Part shown: positions 1-8,474 of the stretch, in pieces
Layout: every line of letters starts with the position of its first letter
How positions within the stretch are numbered: the first letter of the stretch is position 1
Origin: Psychrobacillus sp048572895
Lineage (GTDB): Bacteria; Bacillota; Bacilli; Bacillales_A; Planococcaceae
DNA length: 64,000 nt
Direction: 5' to 3'
Assembly (NCBI RefSeq): GCF_048572895.1
Contig: NZ_CP183878.1
Location: 1,736,001 to 1,800,000 of the forward strand
Notes under the pieces: model-generated
Seen by the model: the letters and a program-made list of their open reading frames with translations, nothing else
Databases searched by the model: none
Told to the model about the DNA's origin: nothing
Position numbers and translations under genes: made by a program

Positions 1-1107
1 TATGACTATAAGCACGAGAAACTACGAGGTATTAGAGATCTATTTAAGAATATTCATACCGCTTATTTTTATAAGCTTATGAAAAATGGTATTGCAGCTT
101 CCAATACGCTTGGTACTGCAAAGTCTAAAGGTGTTCGAGGTAATGGTTTAAAAACGGTAGTATCAGTAAATGTTGATGACCCTAATAAAATGGATGTCTC
201 CACATACTTGGGTACTAGCCTAGTAGACTCTCAAACCGTTTTACCAAACACTGATAATCTCTTAGATACAGATTATGTAGTTTGGAAAGCAAATGTGGAT
301 ATTACAGCTTCAGCTGGTATTCCTTTTACTTTAGGTTCTAATGGTGATCTTGTAGAAGGGGCTGAACATCAAGAGGCGTTAGATGCGTTGGAGCCCTATT
401 CATTTAATGCATTAGGGTGTCTATCGACAGAAAGTACAGTAAAAAGTCTATACTCTGAATTTACTATACGCCTACGTGATCAAGTCGGTGTTAAATTTCA
501 GTTGGTTCTACACAAAAAGAATGATGCAGACCACGAAGGTGTAATCAGTGTTAAAAATGATGTAACTGACGATGAGAATGTCGCTTCTGCAGTTTATTGG
601 GCAACCGGTGCAGCGGCTGGATGTGCTATCAATAAATCAAATACGAACAAAAAGTACGATGGTGAATTCACTATCAATACTAAGTTTAGTCAACCACAAC
701 TGGAAAATGCTATAGATTCTGGAGAATTTGTATTCCATAAAGTTGGAGATGAAGTAAGAGTATTGGATGATATAAATACTTTCACTTCATTCACAGGAGA
801 CAAAAATTCAGACTTTGCTAGTAATCAAACCATTAGAGTACTTGATCAAATTGCGAATGATATTGCGGTATTATTCAACACAAAATATCTTGGTCAAATG
901 CCGAATGACAGAGCTGGTCAAATATCTCTTTGGAACGATATCACAACACATCATCAGGAGTTACAACGTTTACGAGCAATTGAGGACTTCAAACCGGATG
1001 ATGTGATTGTAGAAAAAGGGGAAACCAAAAAATCAGTAGTTGTATCTGATTTAGTGACTCCAGTAAATGCAATGGCTCAACTATATATGACAGTAACGGT
1101 TGCCTAA
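1..1107 (+). CDS. xkdK: phage tail sheath protein (XkdK-like), 5' truncated by window edge
   Basis: The frame is open from base 1 to the TAA at 1105-1107, so the gene starts upstream of the window; the ATG at 79 is internal. The visible 368 codons match the C-terminal two thirds of the PBSX sheath family: a conserved block near the left edge (RDLFKN...YFYKL...ASNTLGTAKSKGVRGN) and a C-terminal domain with the VYWATGAAAG segment. The sheath polymerises around the tail tube and contracts on infection. It is directly upstream of the tube gene, as in PBSX. Family assignment is confident; the N-terminus cannot be seen. Confidence 0.92.
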   Translation, partial: YDYKHEKLRGIRDLFKNIHTAYFYKLMKNGIAASNTLGTAKSKGVRGNGLKTVVSVNVDDPNKMDVSTYLGTSLVDSQTVLPNTDNLLDTDYVVWKANVDITASAGIPFTLGSNGDLVEGAEHQEALDALEPYSFNALGCLSTESTVKSLYSEFTIRLRDQVGVKFQLVLHKKNDADHEGVISVKNDVTDDENVASAVYWATGAAAGCAINKSNTNKKYDGEFTINTKFSQPQLENAIDSGEFVFHKVGDEVRVLDDINTFTSFTGDKNSDFASNQTIRVLDQIANDIAVLFNTKYLGQMPNDRAGQISLWNDITTHHQELQRLRAIEDFKPDDVIVEKGETKKSVVVSDLVTPVNAMAQLYMTVTVA

Positions 1108-1123
1108 GAAGGGAGAGAAAACA

Positions 1124-1618
1124 ATGCTTAAATTGAATCTACAACACTTTGCTCAGACCATGAACGCAAAGGACTCAGTAAGTGCTGCACTCGCTGAATG
1201 TTTCATTACCGTTGAAGGTAATCGCTACAATTTCATGCAGATTATTGATTTCGAATCAACGATCGATAAAACCAAAACAAAAGTGCCTATCTTAGGGAAG
1301 ACGGGGAAAGGTAATAAATCCACAGGGTGGGAAGGTACTTTCAGTGGTACTGCACATTATAATCAATCGATATTCCGTGATTTACTATACCGTTTTAAAG
1401 AAACTGGCGAGGATATTTATTTCGATATCCAAGTTACTAATGAAGATCCAACATCAGGTGTTGGTCGTCAAACGGTTATTCATAAAGACTGTAACTTAGA
1501 TGGCGGAGTACTAGCTAAATTCGATGCAGATGGAGAATATCTAGACGAGCCTATCGATGGAACGTTTGATGATTTTGAGATTCCAGAGAAGTTTGGTCTG
1601 TTAGCAGGCATGAGATAA
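1124..1618 (+). CDS. xkdM: phage tail tube protein (XkdM-like)
   Basis: The 164-residue product matches the PBSX tail tube family, whose members stack as rings to form the inner tube inside the sheath. The ATG at 1124 is preceded by GGGAGAG at a good distance. A longer frame opens at TTG 1100 but overlaps the sheath stop and has no ribosome-binding site. It sits 16 bases after the sheath gene and before the chaperone gene, the usual order. A hairpin directly downstream may lower expression of later genes relative to this abundant structural protein. Confidence 0.9.
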   Translation: MLKLNLQHFAQTMNAKDSVSAALAECFITVEGNRYNFMQIIDFESTIDKTKTKVPILGKTGKGNKSTGWEGTFSGTAHYNQSIFRDLLYRFKETGEDIYFDIQVTNEDPTSGVGRQTVIHKDCNLDGGVLAKFDADGEYLDEPIDGTFDDFEIPEKFGLLAGMR

Positions 1619-1623
1619 ATGAA

Positions 1624-1645
1624 TTGGCCGCTTAATAGCGGTCAA
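1624..1645 (+). terminator. hairpin after tail tube gene
   Basis: A 9-bp stem with one G-T pair and loop TAAT lies just after the tube stop codon. There is no strong T-run, so it is more likely an attenuator or mRNA-end stabiliser than a full terminator. Confidence 0.4.
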
Positions 1646-1681
1646 TATCTATTAAACAAGAAAAGGATTAGGTGATTATAA

Positions 1682-2161
1682 ATGAGTAACTTAACAGCAT
1701 TTTTAGCGCAGAACGCAGTACAGGTAGAGGTTGAAAAAGTCGTAGTATCAAAGAGATTTGTTGAGCCTGTAATCGATGAGAAGACTGGTAAACAAAAGAT
1801 TGATGACAAAGGAAAGCCTGTCACTAAACCAGTTGAATGGGAAGCGAAAGCAATCGATTCGACAGAAGATGAAGCGCTTAGAAAAAGCCATACAAAACGT
1901 TTGCCGGTCCCTGGGAAAAAGAACGTGTTCCAACCTACGACTGATTATGATGCGTACTTAGCGACTTTAGGTGTGAGATGTACACTGTTTCCTAATTTAC
2001 ATGATAAGGAATTGCAAGATAGCTATGGAGTTATGCACGCAGAGGCATTATTGAAAAAAATGTTGTTGCCAGGAGAATATGCCGAGTACATGAAAACAAT
2101 ACAGTCTATTAACGGTTTTGATGTGGGCATGGAAGATGCAGTAGAAGAAGCAAAAAACTAA
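1682..2161 (+). CDS. xkdN: tail assembly chaperone, short form (XkdN-like)
   Basis: This 159-residue protein sits between tube and tape measure genes, where contractile phages encode the chaperone that coats the tape measure during tail assembly. ATG 1682 follows AGGATTAGGTGAT. The N-terminus (LTAFLAQNAVQVEVEKVVVS) resembles XkdN-type proteins. The last sense codons GCA AAA AAC, followed by TAA, hold a canonical -1 slippery heptamer, and a conserved-looking extension frame continues downstream. This is therefore the short member of a two-product pair, like lambda gpG. Confidence 0.82.
   Translation: MSNLTAFLAQNAVQVEVEKVVVSKRFVEPVIDEKTGKQKIDDKGKPVTKPVEWEAKAIDSTEDEALRKSHTKRLPVPGKKNVFQPTTDYDAYLATLGVRCTLFPNLHDKELQDSYGVMHAEALLKKMLLPGEYAEYMKTIQSINGFDVGMEDAVEEAKN
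2152..2158 (+). other. -1 ribosomal frameshift site AAAAAAC
   Basis: The heptamer reads A AAA AAC in the phase of the chaperone frame (codons AAA and AAC are the last two before the stop). It fits the X XXY YYZ rule for simultaneous tRNA slippage. The downstream -1 frame stays open for 63 codons. No stimulatory structure was modelled. Confidence 0.8.
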
Positions 2162-2349
2162 TAGATGGAGGCGACTATGATGCGAATATCGCTTATTATT
2201 GCCTCCACAAGTTTCACAAGTGGCCGTCTGAGTATGAAGCATTACCGAAGTATGAAAAAGCAATGGTGATAGCTTCTGTGCAGATCAAGATGGAAGCGGA
2301 AAAGAAAGAAGAAAAAGAAACTAAACGAAAAGCTGGTCGGAAAAAATAA
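2158..2349 (+). CDS. -1 frame extension of tail assembly chaperone
   Basis: After slippage, translation continues from 2158 to the TAA at 2347-2349, adding 63 residues to give a fusion of about 222 residues. The extension has a compact helical core (ANIAYYCLHKFHKWPSEYEA) and a highly charged Lys/Glu-rich tail ending AGRKK. This resembles the small ORF found downstream of xkdN in PBSX-type phages. It has no start codon of its own with a ribosome-binding site, which supports expression only by frameshifting. It would act with the tape measure protein like lambda gpGT. Confidence 0.75.
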   Translation, partial: LIDGGDYDANIAYYCLHKFHKWPSEYEALPKYEKAMVIASVQIKMEAEKKEEKETKRKAGRKK

Positions 2350-2409
2350 AGTGGTTGTATTTCCTCTCTTTGTTGTATGCTTATGGTATTAATGATAGAG
2401 GGGGATTTC

Positions 2410-2925
2410 ATGAAAAAAGTATTAGTGTTAGTATGTATGGTTTTATTATTGTCGGCTTGTGGAAATTCCAATGAAACAAATTCTAAAGTAGATGTTTTAG
2501 TTGATGCTAACCAATTTGCAAGAATTACATCGGAAGAACTTGTTGCGTTAATGGGAGAACCTGAGAGTATTGAAGATTATGAATGGTCTGTACCTAAAAC
2601 AGGTGAAAGTATTGTAGGTAAACTATATATATACCAAAAAAACAAATTTGAATTTGTTATATTTGAAAATAGTGTTGCTAGATTAAATGTCTATTCAGGA
2701 AAGTATTGGGGATATGATGATTCGGTTATAGAATTTCAAAGTAAAGAAGATATTTTTTCGATGTTCAATATTGAACCAAATAATAACCTAAAGAAAATTG
2801 AAGATACCAATTATGCACTGAGGTTTAGTCCAGTATCAGATACCGTTGCAGATGTATGGATTCAAGATATTAAAGAAAATACTCTTGGGGTAGCAAAAAT
2901 AACATATAACTTAAATTACTTCTAA
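2410..2925 (+). CDS. predicted lipoprotein, prophage cargo (moron)
   Basis: The 171-residue product starts MKKVLVLV and has a signal peptide with lipobox LSAC, lipidated Cys at residue 17, then a polar low-complexity linker (GNSNETNS). It should be anchored outside the membrane. ATG 2410 follows GAGGGGGAT; the frame opens earlier at 2377 without a better site. The gene interrupts the chaperone-tape measure junction, which is normally tight, and ends in its own terminator, the usual architecture of a cargo gene. No known family was recognised. Surface-exposed prophage lipoproteins often block superinfection, but that role is inference here. Confidence 0.75.
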   Translation: MKKVLVLVCMVLLLSACGNSNETNSKVDVLVDANQFARITSEELVALMGEPESIEDYEWSVPKTGESIVGKLYIYQKNKFEFVIFENSVARLNVYSGKYWGYDDSVIEFQSKEDIFSMFNIEPNNNLKKIEDTNYALRFSPVSDTVADVWIQDIKENTLGVAKITYNLNYF

Positions 2926-2947
2926 AGCACTCTAACGAGTGCTTTTT
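2924..2947 (+). terminator. intrinsic terminator of the lipoprotein gene
   Basis: A perfect 9-bp stem AAAGCACTC / GAGTGCTTT with loop TAAC runs into five T residues and starts inside the lipoprotein stop codon. Confidence 0.85.
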
Positions 2948-2974
2948 ATTATGGATCTAAAGGCAGGTGAAACG

Positions 2975-5095
2975 ATGGCTACAATTAGAACTTCAATACA
3001 AATCACAGACGGAATGTCTAGTACTTTTCAATCTATGAATAATGCTATGAATATTGTGATTAATAGTTTTGAGTCGTTGCAAGATGTTTCGGGGAATGCT
3101 ATAGATTCTGCAAGTATTCAGGCAGCAAGAAATGAGTTAAATCAAGCGGAATTAGCTTTTAATGAAATTGAACAGGGAATAAGAGGAGCTGAAGCCGCTC
3201 AAAATGATTTTAACCAACAAATTAATGAGGGTTCCTCAGAAGCTAATGATTTACTTGGAAAAATTAGCAGTATATTAGCGGCTTATCTTAGCTTTCAAGC
3301 CTTGGGTGATGTACTCGGTCTTTCGGATGAAGCATCGCAAACATCGGCACGATTGGCATTAATAAATGATCAATTACAAACTAACGCTGAACTTCAACGT
3401 ATGATTTTTGATTCTGCTGAAAGATCCAGAGCCTCTTATATGGATACCGCTAACATTGTAGCACGAGTTGGTGCGAATGCTGGAGATGCTTTCGAAAGTA
3501 CTGCAGAGATGGTATCTTTTGCAGAGCAATTAAACAAAAAATTCAAAATAGCTGGTGCTTCTACTGAAGAAATGAGTTCCGCTTTACTCCAATTAACACA
3601 GGGACTTGGTTCTGGTGTTTTAAGAGGTGAAGAGTTAAATGCAGTCTTCGAAAGTGCGCCAAATATCATCCAAAGTATAGCTGATTATCTTGAGGTTCCA
3701 TTAGGTACTATTCGAGAAATGGCATCGGATGGAATGATTACTGCGGATATTGTGAAGAATGCAATGTTTGAGGCTGCCGAGGAGACGAATGCAGCCTTCG
3801 AAAATATGCCTTTACTATTTGCTGATATTTGGACCAGCTTTAAAAATCAAGCTTTGTGGGCATTTCAGCCAGTACTTGAGAAACTCAATGAAATAGCTAA
3901 TAGTGAGAAATTTGAAAGTACTGTAGATGGAATTATTAATTCACTTTATATCTTGTCTAGTGTTGCTGTCATAGCTTTAGATACAATAAGTAGCATAGGT
4001 GGTTTCCTCTATGATAATTGGGATACTTTCGGACCAGTCATCTTCGCGGTAACTGCAGCTCTAGGAGCACTTGTTGCTAATCTTTTGATAGTAAAAACCG
4101 CTACCATGTTGGTAACCGCCGCAACGTGGGCCATGAATGCTGCGTTTTGGGCTAATCCAATCGGTATGGTTATTTTAATAATCATTGGTTTGGTGGCGTC
4201 ACTTTATCTTGCTGTTGCAGCTATCAATCACTTTGCAGGAACATCAATAAGTGCAACTGACATTATTGCTGGTGTGTTTTCAATGTTAGGTGCCCATATT
4301 TACAACCAAGCAGCATTTATCTATAATCTCTTTTCAGCACTCGTAGAGTTCATTGTAAACCTCTTTATAGGTAATTTTGAATATAACGTGAAAAGGGCAT
4401 TTGTAAATGTAGCCAACGTAGCGTTAGACATGGCTATTGCTATGACAGAAGGATTTGATAGTGCTGCAACTAACTTAGCTAATATGTTTGTAGATGGCGC
4501 AAACACTGCAATAAAAGCCATAAACAAGGTACTGGATGCATTGGATCAGATACCAGGAATTGATATCGGGAGCATTGGTGAATTGAGCCATTCCACATCT
4601 ATTACCGGTGATTATAGCAACATGAAAGCTAAAATGAATGATTGGCTTGGTGAAACTCCTGCAGACTATTGGGAAGCCCCTAAGATGGAAATGAAATCTT
4701 ATGGTGGGGCATGGGATGCAGGATATGACTGGGGAGCTAACCTATTTGCAGGTGATAAGAGTTCAGGTCAAACATCATATGACCCACTACAAGATGTTCT
4801 AGCTGGATTACAAGGAATGGGTAATCCACTAAAAGATGCAGCCGGTAGTGGTAAGGACACGGCTGGTAATACTGCTAAGATGGCGAAATCAATGGATGCC
4901 ACCGAAGAGGATTTAAAATATCTTCGAGATGCAGCAGAGCGTGATGTAATCAATCGTTTCACAACTGCAGAAGTGAAAGTGGATATGACTAACCATAACA
5001 ATATTAATAATGATATGGATATTGACGGCATTGTAAATAAACTCGGAGAAGGTTTGGAAGAAACTTTAGATTCGATTGCGGCGGGGGTGCGATAA
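2975..5095 (+). CDS. tail tape measure protein
   Basis: The 706-residue protein sets tail length. It has an N-terminal helical region, then the classic tape measure domain at about residues 125-305 (GSGVLRGEELNAVFESAP is the signature), and hydrophobic helices at about 345-440 (ALGALVANLLIVKTA, GMVILIIIGLVASLYLAV). ATG 2975 follows GGCAGGTGAAACG; the longer frame from 2939 would start inside the lipoprotein terminator and is rejected. It is shorter than many tape measures, predicting a short tail. Its place between chaperone and LysM protein is standard. Confidence 0.9.
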   Translation: MATIRTSIQITDGMSSTFQSMNNAMNIVINSFESLQDVSGNAIDSASIQAARNELNQAELAFNEIEQGIRGAEAAQNDFNQQINEGSSEANDLLGKISSILAAYLSFQALGDVLGLSDEASQTSARLALINDQLQTNAELQRMIFDSAERSRASYMDTANIVARVGANAGDAFESTAEMVSFAEQLNKKFKIAGASTEEMSSALLQLTQGLGSGVLRGEELNAVFESAPNIIQSIADYLEVPLGTIREMASDGMITADIVKNAMFEAAEETNAAFENMPLLFADIWTSFKNQALWAFQPVLEKLNEIANSEKFESTVDGIINSLYILSSVAVIALDTISSIGGFLYDNWDTFGPVIFAVTAALGALVANLLIVKTATMLVTAATWAMNAAFWANPIGMVILIIIGLVASLYLAVAAINHFAGTSISATDIIAGVFSMLGAHIYNQAAFIYNLFSALVEFIVNLFIGNFEYNVKRAFVNVANVALDMAIAMTEGFDSAATNLANMFVDGANTAIKAINKVLDALDQIPGIDIGSIGELSHSTSITGDYSNMKAKMNDWLGETPADYWEAPKMEMKSYGGAWDAGYDWGANLFAGDKSSGQTSYDPLQDVLAGLQGMGNPLKDAAGSGKDTAGNTAKMAKSMDATEEDLKYLRDAAERDVINRFTTAEVKVDMTNHNNINNDMDIDGIVNKLGEGLEETLDSIAAGVR

Positions 5096-5758
5096 ATGGC
5101 CTATAGTTTCTTTTTCGATAATATGCAGTTGCCTGTTGCGCCATCGTCCCTTAGCACACAAATTAATAGTGCTAATAAGACAATAAATCTAATGAATGAT
5201 GGAGAGGTAAATTTACTTAAAAAACCTGGTTTGACAGATTTCTCCTTTGAACTGTTATTGCCCAATGTAAAATATCCTTTCGCAATCTATCCAGACGGAT
5301 TCCGAATGGCTGATTATTACCTCGAAAAAATAGAAAAACTTAAAGTTGATCTAATTCCGTTTCAATTCATTGTATCTCGAATGAAACCAAACGGAGATCT
5401 ATTGTTTGATACGAATGTAAAAGTAAGTTTAGAGGATTATGAAATACTTGAAGACGCTGAAAATGGGTTTGATATAACAGTTAAAATCAATTTAAAGCAG
5501 TACCGTGAATACGGAAATAAAAAAGTTGCCCTCTCAAAGGGTACAGATGACCAAAACACCACCACAGCGTCGGCAACTCAGTCTCGTCCAGTTAGCAAAC
5601 CTATCCCTAAGACACACACTGTCGTTAAGGGAGATACACTTTGGGCTATTTGCAAAAAAATACTAGGGAATGGCTCAAAAGTGGAGGAAATCGCTAAATT
5701 GAATGGAATTAAAAATTCTAATCTAATTTATCCGGGGCAGGTGATAAAACTTGGGTAA
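5096..5758 (+). CDS. xkdP: LysM-domain tail/baseplate protein (XkdP-like)
   Basis: The 220-residue protein has an N-terminal region shared with XkdP/YqbP proteins (about 1-140), a Thr/Ser linker, and one LysM repeat at 174-219 (VVKGDTLWAICKKILG ... IYPGQVIKLG) that binds peptidoglycan. In related contractile tails this protein sits near the hub and tube end. The ATG directly follows the tape measure stop, with GGGGGTG upstream. It overlaps the next gene by 8 bases, implying coupled translation. Confidence 0.9.
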   Translation: MAYSFFFDNMQLPVAPSSLSTQINSANKTINLMNDGEVNLLKKPGLTDFSFELLLPNVKYPFAIYPDGFRMADYYLEKIEKLKVDLIPFQFIVSRMKPNGDLLFDTNVKVSLEDYEILEDAENGFDITVKINLKQYREYGNKKVALSKGTDDQNTTTASATQSRPVSKPIPKTHTVVKGDTLWAICKKILGNGSKVEEIAKLNGIKNSNLIYPGQVIKLG

Positions 5759-6713
5759 ATCAAAATTATATATTCAAAGCGGTTCAACATTTATCGAGTG
5801 CTCGGCAGAAGAGGGGATTGTTTGGGAAACTAATCGAAAGTCGGTTCCTGGTAAACTTACCTTTACTGTTGTCAAAGACGAGGAAATAGCATTTCAAGAA
5901 GGAAATGCGGTCCGTTTTGAATATGATGGAAGCAAGATATTCTTTGGATTTGTTTTTACGAAAAAACGATCGTCAAATGATTTGATAACTGTCACTTGTT
6001 ATGATCAATTGCGATATTTTAAAAATAAAGATACTTATGTATACGAGAATAAGACTGCGTCGGAATTATTAAAAATGCTTGCTACAGACTTTAGGTTGCA
6101 GTTAGGCGCTGTAGAAAATACAGTTCATAAGATAGCTGTCCGTGCGGAAGAGAATAAAGAATTATTTGATATCATCCAAAATGCACTAGATGAAACATTG
6201 CAATACCGTAAAGCAATGTATGTTTTATACGATGACTTTGGAAAGTTGAATTTGCGAAACATTGAGACCCTTCGATTAGATTTGCTTATAGATGAAGAAT
6301 CGGGAGAAAGTTTTGATTACACTTCTTCTATAGATAGCAACACATATAATAAGATCAAACTTGTACGTGAAAATAAGGAGACAGGTAAGCGTGAAGTATA
6401 CATTGCAAAAGACAGCAATAGCATCAACAATTGGGGAGTACTGCAGTACTTTGAAACAATGCAAGAGAGTACTAACGGCAAAGTAAAAGCGGATGTATTG
6501 TTGGTCATGTATAATCGGAAATCAAGAAGTTTGAGCCTTAACAAAGTCTTTGGAGATTCTCGTGTAAGAGGCGGTAGTAGTCTTGCGGTCAAGATGTATC
6601 TAGGAGATTTAAATGTAGCAAACTTCATGATTGTTGAGTCAGCTAAACATACCTTCAGTGATGATGAGCATCATATGGACTTAAGAATGATTGGCGGTGA
6701 CTTTGTTGCGTGA
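5751..6713 (+). CDS. xkdQ: baseplate hub protein (XkdQ/YqbQ-like)
   Basis: This 320-residue protein resembles XkdQ, a hub protein of the gp27/gpD fold that joins tube to spike. The start is TTG 5751, inside the end of the LysM gene, behind GGGGCAGGTGAT. Distinctive segments are KLTFTVVKDEEIAFQEGNAVRF near residue 35 and VTCYDQLRYFKNKDTYV near 85. Members are sometimes annotated as hydrolases, but no catalytic motif was seen here, so a structural role is more likely. Confidence 0.85.
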   Translation: MGKSKLYIQSGSTFIECSAEEGIVWETNRKSVPGKLTFTVVKDEEIAFQEGNAVRFEYDGSKIFFGFVFTKKRSSNDLITVTCYDQLRYFKNKDTYVYENKTASELLKMLATDFRLQLGAVENTVHKIAVRAEENKELFDIIQNALDETLQYRKAMYVLYDDFGKLNLRNIETLRLDLLIDEESGESFDYTSSIDSNTYNKIKLVRENKETGKREVYIAKDSNSINNWGVLQYFETMQESTNGKVKADVLLVMYNRKSRSLSLNKVFGDSRVRGGSSLAVKMYLGDLNVANFMIVESAKHTFSDDEHHMDLRMIGGDFVA

Positions 6714-7026
6714 TTTAACCTTTCTAGCTACCTTAATAAAAAAAGCTGCTTTAGATGTTGTAAACGAAATGGATCTGACGGGAATAAGGTATGGCATTGT
6801 TACAAGTGTAAGTCCGTTAAAAATTACAGTTGATCAAAAACTAGTATTAACTGAAAAGCTTCTTGTTCTTACACGTAATGTAAAAGATTTTGAATTTGAA
6901 ATGAGTTTAAATGACGGTGAGAAACAAGTTTATAAAGTATTCAATGCATTAAAAATGAACGACCAAGTGACTTTATTAAAAGCCCAAGGGGGTCAACAGT
7001 ATATCGTTTTGGATAAGGAGGGATAG
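6703..7026 (+). CDS. xkdR: DUF2577-family baseplate protein (XkdR-like)
   Basis: A protein of about 107 residues of the DUF2577 type. The core YGIVTSVSPLKITVDQKLVLTE is the family's OB-like strand region, followed by LLVLTRNV. In-frame starts exist at 6691, 6697, 6703 and 6706, all overlapping the hub gene. TTG 6703 or 6706 is favoured because GGCGGTGA lies just upstream, but the true start is uncertain. It probably packs on the hub under the spike. Confidence 0.75.
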   Translation: MLRDLTFLATLIKKAALDVVNEMDLTGIRYGIVTSVSPLKITVDQKLVLTEKLLVLTRNVKDFEFEMSLNDGEKQVYKVFNALKMNDQVTLLKAQGGQQYIVLDKEG

Positions 7027-7029
7027 ATT

Positions 7030-7431
7030 ATGATACCGCAACAAAACGATGATTTAACCGTAGATTTTGAAGAAATAACTTTACCTAGCAAGACCTACAT
7101 GTTAATAAAGGATAAGAATCGCATTGTTGGGAATATCGATGAACTCGAATCCTTGAAACAAGCGATTTTTTTAATGCTTAGTATTGAACGATACGACTAT
7201 TTAATTTATTCCTGGAATTATGGAGTAGAATTCAATGATTTGATTGGCCAGTCCACTGATTATGTATTGCCTGAAGTTAAACGTCGGATAATTGAGGCGC
7301 TTGTGCAAGATGATCGTATCACTTCTGTTGATAGCTTCGGATTTCAAATAAACAAAAAGAAAGTGCATGCATCTTTTACTGTGCACTCTATATTTGGTGA
7401 TGTTGAAGAGGAAAGAACGGTGAGTATCTAA
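7030..7431 (+). CDS. xkdS: DUF2634 / gp25-like baseplate protein (XkdS-like)
   Basis: 133 residues of DUF2634 type, the Gram-positive counterpart of T4 gp25/gpW baseplate wedge proteins. The core NIDELESLKQAIFLMLSIER and the YDYLIYSWNYGVEF segment are typical. ATG 7030 follows GGAGGGAT. The stop overlaps the start of the baseplate J gene (TAATG), so the two are probably translated in ratio. Confidence 0.88.
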   Translation: MIPQQNDDLTVDFEEITLPSKTYMLIKDKNRIVGNIDELESLKQAIFLMLSIERYDYLIYSWNYGVEFNDLIGQSTDYVLPEVKRRIIEALVQDDRITSVDSFGFQINKKKVHASFTVHSIFGDVEEERTVSI

Positions 7432-8474
7432 TGAATGAATCTCAAACCTTTGAGTCAATTTTAGAACGTATGCTAGCAAGAATTCCTAGTGAAATGGATA
7501 AACGAGAGGGATCAATCATCTATGATGCGCTTGCTCCTTCAGCTGCTGAACTTGCACAAGCCCATATTTCTATGAATTCGTTAAATGATCTAGTGTCTGT
7601 AGATACAACTACCGGATATGAATTAACGGAACTAGCATATCAGAACGGTGTGTTTCGGAAAAATGCTACAAAGGCAATTAGAAAAGGTGTATTTAATATA
7701 AATATATCAATTGGATCTAGATTCAGTTCAGAAAGCAATACATTTATTGCCCTCGAAAAAATAACTAATTTTGAATATAAAATGGAATGTGAACAGCCAG
7801 GAGCTCAAGGAAATATTTATAGCGGAGATCTTGTGCCAATTGAGTATATAGACGGCTTAACCATCTCTAAGTTAACAGATGTTATTGTCGCTGGAGTAGA
7901 AGAAGAAACGGATGAACAGTTGCGTGAACGGTATAGACGAAGAGTAGTCGAGCCTGCACAAGACGGAAATACCGCTCAATACAAAGAATGGGCAGAGGCT
8001 TATGACGGAATTGGGATATCTAAAGTGTTTCCCTTATGGAATGGAGGAAATACGGTAAAGGTTGCTATTACTAATAGGTCATATCAAGTTGCAGATTCTA
8101 CATTGGTAAATTCGTTTCAAAACTACCTAGACCCAGGAGGTACAGGGCTTGGTAATGGGGTAGCTCCAATAGGTGCCAAGGTAACTGTTTCAGGTGGAAT
8201 TACGAAAGAAATAAATATCTCTGGGAATATTGTATTAGCAGAAGGATATACGGAGCCTTCAGGAGTTGCAGAATCCATCAGTGATTACTTGGCTAGTATT
8301 ACTTTCCAAAAAGATAGTGTGAGCTATATGAGAACAGCTGTAACTATTTTAGATAATCAGAGTGTCGCTGACTTGAATAGCTTTACCATTAATGGGGGCA
8401 TCGTTGATATCCCATTGGTTGGGGAAGAAATCCCAAGGATTAATAGCATTAACTTAACGGTGGTGAGTGGATGA
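7431..8474 (+). CDS. xkdT: baseplate J-like protein (XkdT)
   Basis: The 347-residue protein is a baseplate J/gp6-type wedge component. Family segments include RIPSEMDKREGSIIYDALAP near the N-terminus, TTGYELTELAYQNGVFRKNAT at about 60, and EETDEQLRERYRRRVVEPAQ at about 160. Length matches PBSX XkdT. It overlaps XkdS by one base and the next gene by four (ATGA), so the baseplate set is translationally coupled. Confidence 0.93.
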   Translation: MNESQTFESILERMLARIPSEMDKREGSIIYDALAPSAAELAQAHISMNSLNDLVSVDTTTGYELTELAYQNGVFRKNATKAIRKGVFNINISIGSRFSSESNTFIALEKITNFEYKMECEQPGAQGNIYSGDLVPIEYIDGLTISKLTDVIVAGVEEETDEQLRERYRRRVVEPAQDGNTAQYKEWAEAYDGIGISKVFPLWNGGNTVKVAITNRSYQVADSTLVNSFQNYLDPGGTGLGNGVAPIGAKVTVSGGITKEINISGNIVLAEGYTEPSGVAESISDYLASITFQKDSVSYMRTAVTILDNQSVADLNSFTINGGIVDIPLVGEEIPRINSINLTVVSG

